Source of the DNA: Chloracidobacterium sp. UBA6041
GTDB taxonomy: Bacteria; Acidobacteriota; Blastocatellia; Pyrinomonadales; Pyrinomonadaceae
Assembly (NCBI GenBank): GCA_002427845.1
Contig: DIYZ01000267.1
Coordinates: forward strand, 1-11,959
DNA: 11,959 nt
Direction of reading: 5' to 3'
Made by a program: the position numbers and the translations under genes. Position 1 is the stretch's first letter. Each line of letters begins with the position of its first letter. Below, one piece after another: positions 1 to 6,030 of this stretch. The notes below the pieces were generated by a model. The model saw only the letters and a program-made list of their open reading frames with translations. It was not told where the DNA came from and did not search any database.

Positions 1-326
1 TGATGCTCAGACGAGTTTTGACACAGGCTCTTAAGTGCTGGGTTGTCGAAACGTGCCGGTTCGGAGTCCGTGTAACGGACGGCTGGTCTTATCTCGCTGA
101 ACATGTCTTCAGTCGCCCGTTTCACGGGCTATGTTTCTGCGCTTTGGGAATCCCAGCACTCAAGTGCTGGGCTCTCTCACTCGTCCGCTGCGCGGACTGG
201 TTCAATTATTTTTTGTGCAACGCTATCCATGTCGTTGATGCTTCTTTGCCGGATCAATCCGCGCAAACTCCTGCGTTAACCTGTGGGGTGTCGTGCTGCC
301 GCGTCGTTAGGCGGAAGGTCGCGCAA
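1..326. other. Non-coding stretch with hairpin repeats
   Basis: I see no credible gene here. An open frame runs through most of it on the plus strand, but its product is rich in Cys and Trp, has no family resemblance, and runs straight through inverted repeats and the terminator downstream. All neighbouring genes are on the other strand. The stretch holds four short perfect hairpins and a directly repeated 10-mer, listed separately. It lies beyond the intrinsic terminator of the propeller operon, so it is probably untranscribed spacer or the edge of another unit. Confidence 0.6.
31..197. repeat. Cluster of short hairpins plus a direct repeat
   Basis: Seen directly: AAGTGCTGGG occurs at 33-42 and again at 162-171. 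Each copy is followed by a small GTCCG...CGGAC hairpin and then CTGG. The hairpins are 66-80 (stem GTCCGT, loop GTA), 115-129 (stem GCCCGT, loop TTC), 152-171 (stem CCCAGCACT, loop CA) and 183-197 (stem GTCCGC, loop TGC). Three of the four have six-base stems with three-base loops, the same build as the array at 4397-4556. This looks like a dispersed intergenic repeat of REP or MITE type; that reading is inference. No transposase or flanking target duplication is visible. Confidence 0.6.
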
Positions 327-327
327 C

Positions 328-360
328 AAAAAACCGCCCGGCATACCTATATGCCGGGCG
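328..360 (-). terminator. Intrinsic terminator ending the propeller operon
   Basis: On the minus strand an 11-bp perfect GC-rich stem (CGCCCGGCATA paired with TATGCCGGGCG, plus-strand 335-345 and 350-360) with a four-base loop is followed, after two G residues, by six U residues (328-333). This is a textbook Rho-independent terminator for leftward transcription. It lies about 155 bases past the stop of the small acidic gene and is the clearest terminator in the window. Confidence 0.88.
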
Positions 361-388
361 TAATCACAAGAGGAACTGAGTGTTACGG

Positions 389-410
389 TGGTTGTTATAA
401 CCTACAACCA
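389..410. repeat. Small inverted repeat upstream of the terminator
   Basis: TGGTTGT at 389-395 pairs perfectly with ACAACCA at 404-410 around an eight-base loop. It sits between the last possible coding sequence and the intrinsic terminator, so it would form a second stem near the 3' end of the leftward transcript. It has no U-tract of its own. A role in protecting the transcript end is possible but unproven. Confidence 0.4.
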
Positions 411-429
411 TCCGAATAACCTCACTACT

Positions 430-564
430 TCAGATGACTCGCTGTTCCAGTAAGTTGCCACCGTCCTGAGGGAGATCGTTACCTGCCTGCAAAATCAGAC
501 GCTTCGGTGGTGCCCTAATTTGAAATCCACGTCTTGGCTCGCGTAACGAAATCTCGCCGCTCAT
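430..564 (-). CDS. Possible small ORF, 44 aa, unknown function
   Basis: This short ATG-started frame (MSGEISLREPRRGFQ..., ending LLEQRVI) overlaps the 3' end of the small acidic gene by about 50 bases in another frame and ends before the terminator. Its second half (APPKRLILQAGNDLPQDGG) reads like ordinary soluble protein rather than shadow sequence, and it fills most of the otherwise empty gap before the terminator. There is no clear ribosome binding site and I recognise no family. It may be a coupled small protein, a remnant of a gene's C-terminus, or chance. I report it because nothing else explains this gap. Confidence 0.22.
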   Translation of the reverse strand: MSGEISLREPRRGFQIRAPPKRLILQAGNDLPQDGGNLLEQRVI

Positions 565-763
565 CCCAAACTGCTGGATCGAAGGTGGTTCCCTCGTCGG
601 CTAGTTGAAGGTCGCCTAAGAGAGAGCCAATGTCATCGGACTTCGTTCTTTCAAAATAGCCCTCTAAGAACAACGGTATTGCCTTAAGAGCTTGAATATC
701 AGACAAGTTATCCAGGCATCCTCTCTGTGCTGGTCGCGACATTTCCTCGCAGTTTCTCCTCAT
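515..763 (-). CDS. Small acidic protein, immunity-protein-like
   Basis: This encodes 82 residues with no signal peptide or membrane segment. The segment FLEGYFERTKSDDIGSLLGDLQ, then a spacer and DPAVWDERRDF, resembles a widespread family of small uncharacterised bacterial proteins. Members of that family carry an F/Y-ER-S/T-DDI-LLG-DL-Q core followed by DPA-W and are often annotated as contact-dependent-inhibition immunity-like or hypothetical. I make this link from memory of the pattern, so it is tentative. The start ATG overlaps the stop of the propeller gene (TAATG), which implies translational coupling. An internal ATG at 742 follows a purine-rich stretch and is an alternative start, giving 75 residues. 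No toxin-like gene is adjacent, so an immunity role is not supported by context. Transcription ends at the terminator around 328-360. Confidence 0.7.
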   Translation of the reverse strand: MRRNCEEMSRPAQRGCLDNLSDIQALKAIPLFLEGYFERTKSDDIGSLLGDLQLADEGTTFDPAVWDERRDFVTRAKTWISN

Positions 764-1758
764 TACTCATACCGGAAAAGCATGCCATCACCGCCAACCG
801 CCCAACCTGTCTTCTTGACAAAATAAAGACCGTAAAGATTTCGTTTGGTTCCTGATTCTTGTTCGATCCAGGTCAAGCCGGCGTCGTCGGTACGCAGAAT
901 CGTGCCTGATCGCCCAACCGCCCAGCCATTGTTGTCGTTGAGGAACTGCACATTCAAAAGTGTGGCGCGCGTTTTCGTCACAACGGGCGTCCACGTAGTT
1001 CCGCCGTCTGAAGTTTGCAATATTGTGCCTCGCTCGCCCACGGCCAAGCCTCTTTTTTCACTACGGAAATCGATGTGGAAGATTGTCGCACTCGTCCCTG
1101 AGTTTTGTTTGCTCCACGTCTGTCCGCCGTCTGTGGTTGCCAGAATGGTTCCCTCCGCGCCGGCAATCCAGCCGCGCTTATCGTTGGTAAAATCTATATG
1201 GATTAACTCCAAACGACTCGGCGCTTGTTGCCTCTGCCATGTCTCGCCGCCGTCATTGGTATAGATCAGAATGCTGTCAACCACCCGATCGTTCTTACTA
1301 ACGGAACCGACAACCCAACCTTTTTTCTTGCTCGAGAAACGAATGCTATAGAGTTCGACATCCGCTCCGTCAAACTCGTGCGGCGGAAACCGGCGCCGCT
1401 CAGTCCAGCTTACGCCGTTGTCACGGCTGGCAAAAATGGCGTTGCCCGCAATCAGAAAGCCGGCTTCTTTATCGCGAAAATAAATGTCGTTGATGGCGTC
1501 GGTCGTTTGCGCATCCTGTCGCACCCAGGTGTGACCGCCATCATCTGTGCTGCTGAGAAAACCCTTATCTCCACCAATCCAGCCGCGCTTGCTATCGAGA
1601 AAGTAAATCGTGTTCAAGTCCTGACCCGCCGGAGCGACGCGCGTCGAGGTCCATCCCTGCTGGCTCCTGATTGGGGACGCGACGACGACCAGGAAAAGTG
1701 CCGTGACGATTAGGCGCAGCTTAACCAATCTCGTCTGTGTGTGATCGCGAAGTGTCAT
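763..1758 (-). CDS. Secreted Ycf48-like beta-propeller protein
   Basis: This encodes 331 residues. A basic N-terminus and hydrophobic stretch (about residues 12-31, ending near IRSQQ) form a signal peptide, so the protein is probably exported. The rest is built from repeats of about 41-48 residues with the pattern [I/L]-x-x-I-x-F-x-x-x-x-x-GW-x-x-G-x-x-G-x-I-x-x-[S/T]-x-DGG-x-TW. This is the BNR/Asp-box type of the Ycf48/HCF136 photosystem-stability family and sortilin-like propellers. I count six full blades and a seventh that stops after its inner strands (LYGLYFVKKTGWAVGGDGMLFRYE). The N-terminal GWTSTRV strand likely closes it. Non-photosynthetic bacteria carry many such proteins, usually of unknown ligand, so a photosystem role is unlikely here. 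A strong AGGAGG lies 11 bases before the ATG, and no other start codon is available in frame. The gene is coupled to the small gene that follows. Confidence 0.88.
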   Translation of the reverse strand: MTLRDHTQTRLVKLRLIVTALFLVVVASPIRSQQGWTSTRVAPAGQDLNTIYFLDSKRGWIGGDKGFLSSTDDGGHTWVRQDAQTTDAINDIYFRDKEAGFLIAGNAIFASRDNGVSWTERRRFPPHEFDGADVELYSIRFSSKKKGWVVGSVSKNDRVVDSILIYTNDGGETWQRQQAPSRLELIHIDFTNDKRGWIAGAEGTILATTDGGQTWSKQNSGTSATIFHIDFRSEKRGLAVGERGTILQTSDGGTTWTPVVTKTRATLLNVQFLNDNNGWAVGRSGTILRTDDAGLTWIEQESGTKRNLYGLYFVKKTGWAVGGDGMLFRYE

Positions 1759-2052
1759 TCGTAATAATCCCTCCTAGCTCAAGTAGGCTCCGGAAAACTC
1801 CGGCCAGCGTGAACGCTTTATCGCCTGCGGCTGGCAATTTGCTGGTTGAATCTGTCTGGAATTTGTACCTTAGTTGGCTGGTTTAAGACAAGACCCGGGA
1901 CGAAACGAAAGCGGCGCGTTCCCGGCTCAGCATTTCGCCTACGCGGTTTCTGCTTCGTGGAAGCTAATAACAGCCGGCATGACGAACTAAGGGCCGCGCG
2001 CTTCGATTCCCAAAGCATATGGCCCTCAGATCATCTCTCGAGATCACCCTCG
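1759..2052. other. Intergenic stretch upstream of the propeller gene
   Basis: No credible gene lies here; the short frames on both strands have no family-like sequence. On the minus strand the last bases before 1758 hold the propeller gene's AGGAGG ribosome site. A short CCGGA/TCCGG inverted repeat lies just upstream, near 1790-1804. A weak promoter-like pair (TTGTCT, 18 bases, TACAAA) occurs further upstream, matching consensus at 4 of 6 positions in each box, so it is only a hint. I see no U-tract terminator after the VIT/VWA gene, so read-through into the propeller gene is possible. Confidence 0.4.
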
Positions 2053-4254
2053 CTAGTTCGCCGCGTTGACCCGGTAGATTCTTCCTTCGAAGATCACTAT
2101 TACTCGCTCTCCGAGTGAAAAGAACTGGGCCAGCCTGGGCTTCTGTTTCAACAAATTGAAGTACTCGTCGCTGCCAAACTTGACGACTGTTTCCGGCAAC
2201 GTTGTACCCTCTTGGAACTCCGCATCGGTCCAAACTCCGTCACGCAAGTAGAAAGTCTTGCCGCCCGCTGTACTGGTTGTTGAAGATTTGTCTTTCTCAA
2301 TTCGCAACACCTCCAACTGTTGCCGCGCCCGTTTGCTTTCACGCACGCCTGCCACGCCTGTGGTTGCGTTTGCGTCTGCCGCTTTCGGAGGCGCGGGGGC
2401 GTTAGTCATCATTCTTCCACCGGCAAAATTTCCGTTGGTCGCCGTCACACTGGCCAGATTTCGCACGACGGTAGCGCCAGGTTCAAGCGCGAGATAAGAC
2501 GTGTAGGGCGTCACGATGCCGTACCGCGTACCAAGATCGACGATTTCATCGCGCAACTCCTGCTGCTCGCCGTTTGTGCGAACCTGCTCCATCAGCCAGC
2601 CGACTCGACGGGTGGCCCATAAGCGCGGCAGAAAATCGTTTGCATCCTCAGTTATGGGAAAGCGAAGGTTGTTATAGAAAAACATCCTGCTCGCGCTACC
2701 ACTTCTGCCAGTCAACTTCAAGCGCACATTGTCCATGTCGATCGCGTTTCTATACCGGCCGATTAACGTAAGCTGCGATCCGCGAAAAACGTCGGGTAGC
2801 GCGCGCGGGTAAGTGAGGTCTGTCTCAACTCCCGCCATATCAAGCTGAAGCTCTGTCAACACTGGATAGTTTATCTTGGCAAAAAAGTTTGAGACCTTTA
2901 CCTCCAGGTCCTCCTTCGGCTCTACGTAATCCGCCACTCCACCCGAATACGCCGCCAGACGATCAAGTAAAGAGGTGTTCACATCGTAGCCGACGCCAAA
3001 AGGAAAGATTCGGGCTTCAGCCGTGTTCTTAAGATTCAGCAGAATGTCCTCGATGTTTGTCTGACCCACGGTGGGCAAGCCGTCGGTGAGAAACACGATC
3101 ATTCTCGGCCGATTCAAACCGGGCGCGCGTCCAATCTGTTCGCGCGCAGCCTTGAGTGCGCTGTTGATGTTTGTGCCACCGACGGGCTTTAGTGCTTCGA
3201 CAAATTGCACCGCTCGCGTCCGGGCTGCCTCATCGGCATTGATCAATTCGTTGGACATCAGATGCTCTTCACCGGCAAACGAGATGACGTTGAAGCGGTC
3301 CTCGGACCGCAGAATTCTAATGCCGTAAAGCAAAGCTGCGCGGGCCTTTTCCATCTTGCCTTCTTCGGCCATCGAGCCCGAAGTGTCCAGCACGAAGACG
3401 ATGTCCTTGGCCGCATACTCCTGTTCCGACCAGTCGTCTTTCGGTGAAATCATCAGCAGGTAGTAACCATCTTTGCCGGGCTCTCGATGGGTCAGGAGCG
3501 TGACACCGAAATCCTCACGTGACAGCCCGTAAAACAGTTGAAAATCTTGCAGCTCTTTACCATTGGGACTCTCAAAGCTGACGACTGAGCGGCGGTCACT
3601 ATTTCGTTGCACGTCGATCGCATGGGTCGGCGAGTAGATGTTTCGCAATGGTTCCCTGCTCTCGAGCTCAATACGACCTGACACCGTGCCAATCTGCGCG
3701 ATTTGTCTGCCGGTTCCAAGTGGATAGCGGTAAGCGACGGTGCCCGACTCCGCGCGAAGAATTTGCGAGTACGTCAGTTCGAGTTTCTTGTCAGAGTGAG
3801 GCGGGATGGGGAAAACGCTTGCTTGAAAGAGATCCTTACCGGCGTATTCCAGCAGGCCCGGGTCGCGCTGTCGTCTGACTATCTCTTCATAGATCCGTCG
3901 CGCCTCTTCGCGCGAACGGACTTCGCCGACTAGCCGACGGTCACCATCCCAAATCGCAAATTCCGTGATCGAAGCTTGCTCGGGGATAGGAAAGAAATAA
4001 GTTCCTTCCAAAGTCACATCACTATCATTTCTAAAAATCTGCTCGACGTGCGTCGTGGCGACCTGCGAAACGATCTTGGTGTCTATTTTGATCGACTTGA
4101 TGGGCAGGGAGCGGGGCAAAGTAATGGGCCGAGGCCGCTCAGGACATCGGTTGCAAGGCCCGGGCACGATCACGCCCTGCGCGGCAGCGCTTGCCATCGT
4201 CAGCAATACCATCGAAATAACGGGGAACAATAATCGAAGTTTTACGGATCTCAT
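2053..4254 (-). CDS. Secreted VIT and von Willebrand A domain protein
   Basis: This encodes 733 residues when started at the ATG at 4254, which follows GAGGAG and a classic signal peptide (MRSVKLRLLFPVISMVLLTMASAAAQG). A longer in-frame start at 4356 would place 34 non-signal residues in front and is less likely. After cleavage comes a CxxC pair (C34, C37). A VIT domain follows at about 45-175, including TYFFPIPEQASITEF and REEARRIYEEIV. The VWA domain at about 283-460 has an intact MIDAS: DTSGSM at 290-294, GGTN around T361, and TDG at 390-392. Next comes a beta-rich region, then WATRRVGWLMEQ and the IVDLGTRYGIVTPYTSYL motif usual in these proteins. The tail (about 620-733) is low-complexity, then a short folded-looking end (FFSLGERVIVIFEGRIYRV). 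No C-terminal membrane anchor or sorting signal is visible, so the product is probably periplasmic or released. The family is thought to bind proteins through metal; the partner is unknown. Confidence 0.9.
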   Translation of the reverse strand: MRSVKLRLLFPVISMVLLTMASAAAQGVIVPGPCNRCPERPRPITLPRSLPIKSIKIDTKIVSQVATTHVEQIFRNDSDVTLEGTYFFPIPEQASITEFAIWDGDRRLVGEVRSREEARRIYEEIVRRQRDPGLLEYAGKDLFQASVFPIPPHSDKKLELTYSQILRAESGTVAYRYPLGTGRQIAQIGTVSGRIELESREPLRNIYSPTHAIDVQRNSDRRSVVSFESPNGKELQDFQLFYGLSREDFGVTLLTHREPGKDGYYLLMISPKDDWSEQEYAAKDIVFVLDTSGSMAEEGKMEKARAALLYGIRILRSEDRFNVISFAGEEHLMSNELINADEAARTRAVQFVEALKPVGGTNINSALKAAREQIGRAPGLNRPRMIVFLTDGLPTVGQTNIEDILLNLKNTAEARIFPFGVGYDVNTSLLDRLAAYSGGVADYVEPKEDLEVKVSNFFAKINYPVLTELQLDMAGVETDLTYPRALPDVFRGSQLTLIGRYRNAIDMDNVRLKLTGRSGSASRMFFYNNLRFPITEDANDFLPRLWATRRVGWLMEQVRTNGEQQELRDEIVDLGTRYGIVTPYTSYLALEPGATVVRNLASVTATNGNFAGGRMMTNAPAPPKAADANATTGVAGVRESKRARQQLEVLRIEKDKSSTTSTAGGKTFYLRDGVWTDAEFQEGTTLPETVVKFGSDEYFNLLKQKPRLAQFFSLGERVIVIFEGRIYRVNAAN

Positions 4255-4301
4255 AATCTCCTCACTGGCCAATTCGCAGAAATTTAACCACCTTGCTCGG
4301 A

Positions 4302-4328
4302 CCGGGGTCCCCGGCGCGGCAGCCGCGC
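4302..4328. repeat. Two abutting GC hairpins in the VIT/VWA leader
   Basis: CCGGGG-T-CCCCGG (4302-4314) is followed directly by GCGCGGC-A-GCCGCGC (4314-4328), both perfect. They lie 48-74 bases before the VIT/VWA start and just downstream of a -10-like TATACT (plus-strand 4340-4345), so they would fall in its mRNA leader. There is no U-tract, so this is not an ordinary intrinsic terminator. It could damp expression, stabilise the 5' end, or be a repeat remnant. Confidence 0.45.
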
Positions 4329-4396
4329 TGGGGTGGTGGAGTATAGAACGCGCCAAGGTTCAGGCTCTTGCGAAACCTATTGAACTGTTTTACGGA

Positions 4397-4556
4397 CGCA
4401 CGGCTTTGCCGCCCTCCGTGCGGAAAGCCTATGGCTTTCCGACATTGGGTCCCTCACAAAAGGCTACGCCTTCGTCGTTTTGAGGCGCAGCCTCATGACG
4501 TTGAGCGGGCAAACCGGAAAGGCACAGCCTTTCCCCACGGAGAGCGGCAAAGCCGC
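4397..4556. repeat. Array of perfect hairpins with three-base loops
   Basis: Within 160 bases I find CGGC-TTT-GCCG (4401-4411, inside a larger CGCACGG/CCGTGCG pairing at 4397-4422), CGGAAAGCC-TAT-GGCTTTCCG (4421-4441), AAGGC-TAC-GCCTT (4460-4472), TGAGGC-GCA-GCCTCA (4481-4495), GGAAAGGC-ACA-GCCTTTCC (4516-4534) and GCGGC-AAA-GCCGC (4544-4556). All have exactly three loop bases, and the loop is always flanked by GGC/GCC or its complement. Stems and loops differ, so these are not copies of one sequence but share one design. The array fills the gap between the MFS stop and the VIT/VWA leader. It has no open frame that looks real and no transposase. An untranslated mobile repeat or structured RNA is possible. 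Confidence 0.7.
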
Positions 4557-4623
4557 CAGCCATGGCCCACGATGTTGAAGACGCCAAGGCAGGTCCCCAC
4601 CGTGGCTTAAAAGAACGTATGAC

Positions 4624-5898
4624 TTAGTGAAGTTCCCGCAATCGCTGGTTTCGCAGTGCCACCAGCGTGACGTAGAGAATAATGCAGATACCGCCACCGG
4701 CCAGCGCGAAGGGCGCGCCATATTTGTGAGAAATGGCGCCGGCCAGCAAGTTTCCGATAGGCATGGCTCCAATAAACGACAGGATGAACATGCTCATGAC
4801 GCGGCCGCGCATTTCGTCCGTTACGAGCTGCTGCAGCAGAGTGTTGGTGACGGCCACCGAGGTGACGATAGCGAAGCCAACGCCGAACAGGAACAGGAGT
4901 GAAAGGGCCAGATGTGTGGATAGTCCAAAAGCGATCAGAAATACTCCGAAACCAAACGCCCCGCCGATAACCGACCAGCCCTTACGTCTGAAATCACCCA
5001 GGTAGGCAAGAAGCAGCGCGGCGAAAAACGCTCCTGCACCGGCGGTGCCCATCATCCAGGCCAGTCCACTCGCGCCGAGATGAAAAATATCCCGCGCGAA
5101 GATTGGAATGAACGTGAGATAAGGAGCGCCGAACAAGCTGTTGACCGCGGAGATTGAAAGCAGCGAGAAAACTCGCGGGCGCTTTCTAACGTAGCGGAAA
5201 CCATCAAGCAGATCCTGCCAGAGTGCCTGCCGATCTTTAACGGAGTGGGAAGCATATTTAGTCGCACCTTCGAAGTGGACCAGATGCAGCGCAATTACTA
5301 CGGCAACAAACGAAAGTCCGTTTACATAAAAACATCCCGCCAGCCCGAAGAACTTAATTCCCACTCCGGCGAGCACCGGGCCTATCACTCGCGAGAGTTG
5401 AAATTGGGAAGAGTTAAGGGCGACGGCGTTTGCCAGATCTTCGCGCCCCACGAGGTCAAACGTCATTGCCTGGTATGACGGGCCGGCGAGCGCCATGCAG
5501 CATCCCGTCACCAGCGAAAAACACAGAACCATCCAGACGTTGACCTGGTTCGTCCAAACCAGCGTAGCCAAACCTAAAGCTGACAGTCCTGCTACCACTT
5601 GTGTGTAGAGCAGCAATCGGCGGCGGTCGACGAGATCTGCAAAAACACCGCCCGCCAGCGTTAGGAAAAATCCCGGGGCAGTGGCCATGAACCCATCAAT
5701 ACCCAACCAAAGGGCGGAATTGGTAAGTTGCAGCACGAGCCATCCCTGGGCAACTGCCTGCATCCACGTGCCAACATTAGAAAGAAAAGCGCCAATCCAG
5801 AAGACGCGGTAATTTCTATGAGACAGCGCGCGAAACATTGCTGTCTTGCGGCTGGACACCACTTTCACCGGCTCCAGATCGTTAACTTCGATTGCCAT
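4624..5898 (-). CDS. MFS exporter, MFS_3/EntS type
   Basis: This encodes 424 residues with about twelve hydrophobic segments in two halves, an inner-membrane transporter of the major facilitator superfamily. The N-terminal FRALSHRNYRVFWIGAFLSNVGTWMQ stretch is characteristic of the MFS_3 branch, which includes the enterobactin exporter EntS and macrolide exporters. Motif A appears between helices 2 and 3 (GGVFADLVDRRR, about 83-94). The second-half counterpart may be the loop LAYLGDFRRKG, and the conserved VTDEMRGRVMSMF segment is also present. The substrate cannot be told from sequence; siderophore or drug efflux are typical for the branch. The start at 5898 has no Shine-Dalgarno, since the repeat just upstream reads as pyrimidines on this strand. 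The ATG at 5838 (MFRALSH) is an alternative that matches usual family starts. The hairpin array begins shortly after the stop. Confidence 0.9.
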   Translation of the reverse strand: MAIEVNDLEPVKVVSSRKTAMFRALSHRNYRVFWIGAFLSNVGTWMQAVAQGWLVLQLTNSALWLGIDGFMATAPGFFLTLAGGVFADLVDRRRLLLYTQVVAGLSALGLATLVWTNQVNVWMVLCFSLVTGCCMALAGPSYQAMTFDLVGREDLANAVALNSSQFQLSRVIGPVLAGVGIKFFGLAGCFYVNGLSFVAVVIALHLVHFEGATKYASHSVKDRQALWQDLLDGFRYVRKRPRVFSLLSISAVNSLFGAPYLTFIPIFARDIFHLGASGLAWMMGTAGAGAFFAALLLAYLGDFRRKGWSVIGGAFGFGVFLIAFGLSTHLALSLLFLFGVGFAIVTSVAVTNTLLQQLVTDEMRGRVMSMFILSFIGAMPIGNLLAGAISHKYGAPFALAGGGICIILYVTLVALRNQRLRELH

Positions 5899-5906
5899 GA
5901 CTTAGT

Positions 5907-5934
5907 AACGGGGAAAGGGTAAACGGGGAAAGGG
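5907..5934 (+). repeat. G-rich tandem repeat, two units
   Basis: ACGGGGAAAGGG occurs twice, at 5908-5919 and 5923-5934, with a 15-base period. The same motif in complementary orientation forms the longer C-rich repeat at 5977-6030, so the two arms are imperfect inverted repeats around the central 14-mer duplication. It lies immediately upstream of the MFS start. Confidence 0.75.
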
Positions 5935-5940
5935 AAAACG

Positions 5941-5968
5941 GTAGTGTCAAATAGGTAGTGTCAAATAA
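5941..5968 (+). repeat. Tandem 14-mer GTAGTGTCAAATA(G/A)
   Basis: GTAGTGTCAAATAG at 5941-5954 is followed without gap by GTAGTGTCAAATAA at 5955-5968, identical at 13 of 14 positions. It sits centrally between the G-rich and C-rich arms and may be the core of a compound repeat element. Confidence 0.8.
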
Positions 5969-5976
5969 AACCAACC

Positions 5977-6030
5977 TTTACCCGTTCCCCCTTACCCGTT
6001 CCCCCGTTCCGCCCTTCCCCTTTACCCGTT
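5977..6030 (-). repeat. Purine-rich (on minus strand) repeat in the XdhC 3' end
   Basis: Read on the minus strand, the motif AACGGG(T/G)(A/G)A(A/G)GGGG recurs about every 13-16 bases through this stretch. It is the complement of the 5907-5934 repeat. It overlaps the last codons and stop of the downstream XdhC-family gene and encodes its GERVKGKGGTGERVRGNG tail. Confidence 0.7.

Noticed and set aside
3..419. 138-codon plus-strand open frame at the left edge
   Set aside because: It runs through four hairpins and the intrinsic terminator, has odd composition rich in Cys and Trp, and resembles no family. All neighbouring genes are on the other strand.
845..1713. Plus-strand frames opposite the propeller gene
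   Set aside because: They are shadows of the Asp-box repeats on the other strand, with repeated V-x-P-x-x-P patterns caused by the repeats and no independent family signal.
4255..4356. Longer start for the VIT/VWA protein
   Set aside because: The extra 34 residues would precede the signal peptide and run through the leader hairpins, while the ATG at 4254 has a good ribosome site and an immediate signal peptide.
4397..4556. CRISPR array
   Set aside because: The hairpin stems differ in sequence and spacing, there are no identical repeats with unique spacers, and no cas gene is present.
4368..4772. Open frames on both strands through the hairpin array
   Set aside because: Their products are built of inverted-repeat sequence, lack family similarity and overlap the MFS gene end.
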